From positions 62,001 through 126,000 of the forward strand of contig JAPZRF010000022.1 in NCBI GenBank assembly GCA_027531145.1: a stretch of 64,000 nucleotides of DNA, given 5' to 3'. The notes under the pieces are model-generated. The model did not search any database. It was not told the origin of the DNA and was given only the letters and a program-made list of their open reading frames with translations. Shown piece after piece: positions 62,073 through 64,000 of the stretch. The DNA comes from Brevundimonas sp. (GTDB taxonomy: Bacteria > Pseudomonadota > Alphaproteobacteria > Caulobacterales > Caulobacteraceae). A program made the translations under genes and the position numbers. Position 1 is the first letter of the stretch. Every line of letters starts with the position of its first letter.

Positions 62073-62138
62073 ATGGGAACTCGAGGCGCGGCAGATCCTT
62101 CGGGACAGGGCAGGGGCGGGCACCATGCGCTGGCCTGA
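62073..62138 (+). other. Short upstream open reading frame with a strong ribosome-binding site
   Basis: AAAGGAGG (62058-62065) precedes ATG 62073 at ideal spacing. The frame encodes only 21 residues (MGTRGAADPSGQGRGGHHAL plus one) and stops at 62136-62138, overlapping the start codon region of the LytTR gene (62125). It could be a leader peptide that couples translation. This is the strongest such site in the local region, but the peptide has no known homologue. Confidence 0.3.
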
Positions 62139-62943
62139 ACGCCTCGATCCGCGTCGCAGCTGGACGGGCTTCCTCCTGACGGCTGGCCTGGGGCTCGCGG
62201 CGCTTTTCATCCTGCTGGATCCGGCCCCGTCGCGAGGCCTTGGCCTGCCCGCGAAAGCCGCGTTCTGGCTCCTGCACATTCTGGGCATCCTCGCGCTGGC
62301 GCAGGCCTGCCAGCTGGTCCTGTCGCGCCATGCCCGGGCGTTCGGCAACGTCTGGGTCTCAGTGGCGGCGGCCGGCCTTGCGGCCTCGGCGCTGTTCGCA
62401 CCGCTGGCGCTGGGGCTCGACCACCTGTTCGGCCTGCCCGATGACGCGGTCGGCGATGCTGGCGGACTCCTCATCCGGGGGCTTGATGAATGGCGCTGGC
62501 TCGCTCCTCCCGTGACTCTGGTCTGGCTGGGCCTCAACGCTGTCCGCGTCCTCAGGCTCCGGGTCGAGACGCCCTCCGCCCCGGTTGAGGGGGGGACGCC
62601 CGGCCCGGCCCGGCCGGGGTTCTTGGGCCGTCTGCCCGCCGGGCGTCGCGGCGACCTCATCGCGCTCAGCGCCGAGCTTCATTATTTGCGCGTCTACACG
62701 ACGTCCGGCGATGCGCTCATTCTCAAGGGGTTCGGCGAGGCGCTGGCGGAGCTCGGCCCGGACGCTGGTCTCCGGATACACCGCTCCCACTGGATCGCCC
62801 CGGCCCATGCCGTCGAGGTGTCGCGCGGGGGCGGCCGGATGCAGGTCCGGCTTGCCAACGGTCTCGTCCTGCCCGTGGCGCGAAGCCGGCGCGGCGAGGT
62901 CACCGCCGCCATCGAACGGCAGGTCGTGAGCGTCGAGGCCTGA
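62125..62943 (+). CDS. Membrane-anchored LytTR-family DNA-binding regulator
   Basis: A 272-residue protein started at ATG 62125. Four hydrophobic segments fill the N-terminal part (FLLTAGLGLAALFILL, AFWLLHILGILALAQACQLV, VSVAAAGLAASALFAPLALG and APPVTLVWLGLNAV). The C-terminal about 100 residues are a LytTR domain: LIALSAELHYLRVYT, FGEALAELGPDAGLRIHRSHW and VRLANGLVLPVARSRRGE. Such proteins sense at the membrane and bind promoters directly. The target genes are unknown; the outer-membrane barrel gene 190 nt downstream is one candidate. Confidence 0.85.
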   Translation: MRWPERLDPRRSWTGFLLTAGLGLAALFILLDPAPSRGLGLPAKAAFWLLHILGILALAQACQLVLSRHARAFGNVWVSVAAAGLAASALFAPLALGLDHLFGLPDDAVGDAGGLLIRGLDEWRWLAPPVTLVWLGLNAVRVLRLRVETPSAPVEGGTPGPARPGFLGRLPAGRRGDLIALSAELHYLRVYTTSGDALILKGFGEALAELGPDAGLRIHRSHWIAPAHAVEVSRGGGRMQVRLANGLVLPVARSRRGEVTAAIERQVVSVEA

Positions 62944-63132
62944 TCATCGCCGCGATCGCCGCCCCCCTGGCGCCATAATCCGCGCCGGATGGCCTCGGCC
63001 GCCTCCCGTTCGTGCAGGTGCTGCGCCCGTTGATGCATTGCTCATTGCTCGTCGTGCCGGCGGCTCTTACTCGCCCCGTCCGTAACGCGACCGTCGCAGC
63101 CCCGGGACGGCGCATCTGAAGAGGTACAGGAC

Positions 63133-63765
63133 ATGGATTTACGATATTTGGGTTTCGCCGCGCTGATGGTCGTCGCCGGGCTTTCCGGCGGGGAGGCCCA
63201 AGCCCAGGACCAGGGGGGAGTCTATGTGGAGGCATTTGGAGGTGCCTCGGCGCTGCGTGAGACCAACGTGAGGGGCGCTGTCGCCGGAAGGGCGTCCTTC
63301 GGGACTGGTCCGGTCGTCGGGGGTGCGTTAGGGTACGACGGAGAAGATCTCTGGTTTCGTCCGGAGATCGAGTTTGCCTATCGCTCCGGCGACGCCAGCG
63401 CCTTCGCCGGCGGGGCTCGGGGCGACTTCGCCTCCACGTCTGTCATGCTCAATGCACACTACGACTTCGACATGGACAGGCTTGGAGCTTTCACGCCTTT
63501 CGTGGGCGTTGGATTTGGGTACGTGACCGAGATCGATTTCGATATCAAAGGCGGGGTCGCGCCGGGGGCTTACAATGATACCGGTGGCGTTGCCTATCAG
63601 GCGATGGCGGGAGCTAACTACGCTGCTACAGACAGAATCACGCTCAGCGGCGAGCTTCGCTACTTCGACGCCGGTAGCAGAACTCTCGCGCGCTCCGCGA
63701 CCAGTCGCATCACTGCGGATTATCAGACGTTCGAGTTCATCCTTGGTGCGCGCTACCGCTTCTGA
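63133..63765 (+). CDS. Outer-membrane beta-barrel protein
   Basis: A 210-residue protein. A signal peptide ends near GEAQA-QDQ. The rest has alternating strand patterns of an 8-stranded barrel (GGVYVEAFGGASAL, WFRPEIEFAYRSG, TPFVGVGFGYVTEI) and ends in the terminal aromatic YRF typical of Bam-assembled barrels. It resembles porin-family or opacity-type proteins. The DNA is less GC-rich than most of the window. AAGAGGT precedes the ATG. Confidence 0.83.
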   Translation: MDLRYLGFAALMVVAGLSGGEAQAQDQGGVYVEAFGGASALRETNVRGAVAGRASFGTGPVVGGALGYDGEDLWFRPEIEFAYRSGDASAFAGGARGDFASTSVMLNAHYDFDMDRLGAFTPFVGVGFGYVTEIDFDIKGGVAPGAYNDTGGVAYQAMAGANYAATDRITLSGELRYFDAGSRTLARSATSRITADYQTFEFILGARYRF

Positions 63766-63780
63766 CGTTTATCCGTCCCC

Positions 63781-64000
63781 GTGACCCGCGGCCTGGCCTT
63801 GCGGTTGCGGCTGGCGACAGTGGCCGGTGCCCTCCCGTGGGCGCCGGCCTTTCTGGCGCTGGCGGTGACCCTGCTTCTCTCACTGCTTTTCCTGATCGCC
63901 CCGGGTGTGGATCTGGCCGTCAGCGACCTCTTCTTCCGCGAGGGCGAAGGCTTCGCCCTGTCGCAGGATCCCGCCCTGCGGGCGCTGCGCCGGAGCTCGA
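63781..64000 (+). CDS. Probable PAP2-family phosphatase, 5' part only
   Basis: GTG 63781 starts a frame open to the window edge, giving 73 residues. It has a membrane helix (FLALAVTLLLSLLFLIAP) and then GVDLAVSDLFFREGEGFALS, a lead-in typical of membrane PAP2 lipid phosphatases such as LpxE-like enzymes. The catalytic motifs would lie beyond the window, so the call is tentative. Confidence 0.55.
   Translation, partial: MTRGLALRLRLATVAGALPWAPAFLALAVTLLLSLLFLIAPGVDLAVSDLFFREGEGFALSQDPALRALRRSS

Overview
The window reads as one contiguous piece of chromosome from a high-GC alphaproteobacterium of the order Caulobacterales. Brevundimonas or a close relative is the best guess from gene content. 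The signs are the ruvCAB to tol-pal to tilS-ftsH order, rpsT next to dnaA, the split glycine decarboxylase (gcvPA/gcvPB), a Caulobacter-type DnaA, GANTC (CcrM-type) sites beside the dnaA promoter, and CcmI/CcmH-type cytochrome c maturation. No rRNA, prophage, CRISPR array or transposase was seen. Most genes are core housekeeping genes packed into operons with 4-nt ATGA or GTGA overlaps.

Layout, left half. 1-3738: glycine cleavage operon (gcvT end, gcvH, gcvPA, gcvPB), with a palindromic repeat pair between gcvPA and gcvPB. 3876-5216: a long coiled-coil protein, possibly crescentin-like. 5293-18183: Holliday-junction genes ruvC-ruvA-ruvB, a BrnT/BrnA toxin-antitoxin pair, ybgC-tolQ-tolR-tolA-tolB-pal (cell-envelope constriction), a DUF3667 gene broken by an in-frame stop, cpoB, tilS and ftsH. 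18258-23965: a serine hydrolase, folP, two small drug/metabolite transporters, thiD, a methyltransferase, a nucleotidyltransferase and a PhzF-type isomerase, nearly all overlapping. 24025-26453: PepSY protein, response regulator and PhoQ-like kinase. 26541-31720: an unknown protein and ccmI-ccmE-ccmF-ccmH. 31811-38893: a DegP-type protease, a second two-component pair split by a DUF559 nuclease-like gene bounded by palindromes, and glnE.

Layout, right half. 38978-41160: an EF-hand protein and an ECF sigma / anti-sigma / periplasmic metal-sensor trio, converging on rpoN. 42632-41142, 45320-42729 (minus strand): rnd-lptC-lptA-lptB-rpoN, preceded by tRNA-Leu(CAG). 45657-46649: an NDUFA9-like protein. 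48509-46671 and 49689-48571: recQ and recF. 49753-50232: a decayed TlpA-like remnant and tRNA-Leu(CAA). 50341-52337: an ATP-grasp / luciferase-like monooxygenase gene pair on the plus strand, lying inside the dnaA-dnaN-recF block. 53535-52417, 55184-53739, 55917-55651: dnaN, dnaA and rpsT. 56349-59585: a single-chain type IIG restriction-modification enzyme. 60477-59689: a crotonase. 61006-60594: a HicA/HicB-like pair. 61916-61053: mutM. 62125-64000: a membrane LytTR regulator, an outer-membrane barrel and the start of a PAP2 phosphatase.

Accessory signals in this core background are two toxin-antitoxin pairs, one restriction-modification gene with a composition break in its specificity region, the DUF559 unit, two gene remnants, and two or more families of intergenic palindromes. 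I saw no clear evidence of an entirely new multi-gene system. The most promising leads are the ATP-grasp/monooxygenase pair, the DUF559-plus-palindrome unit, the ECF/metal-sensor trio and the coiled-coil filament candidate.
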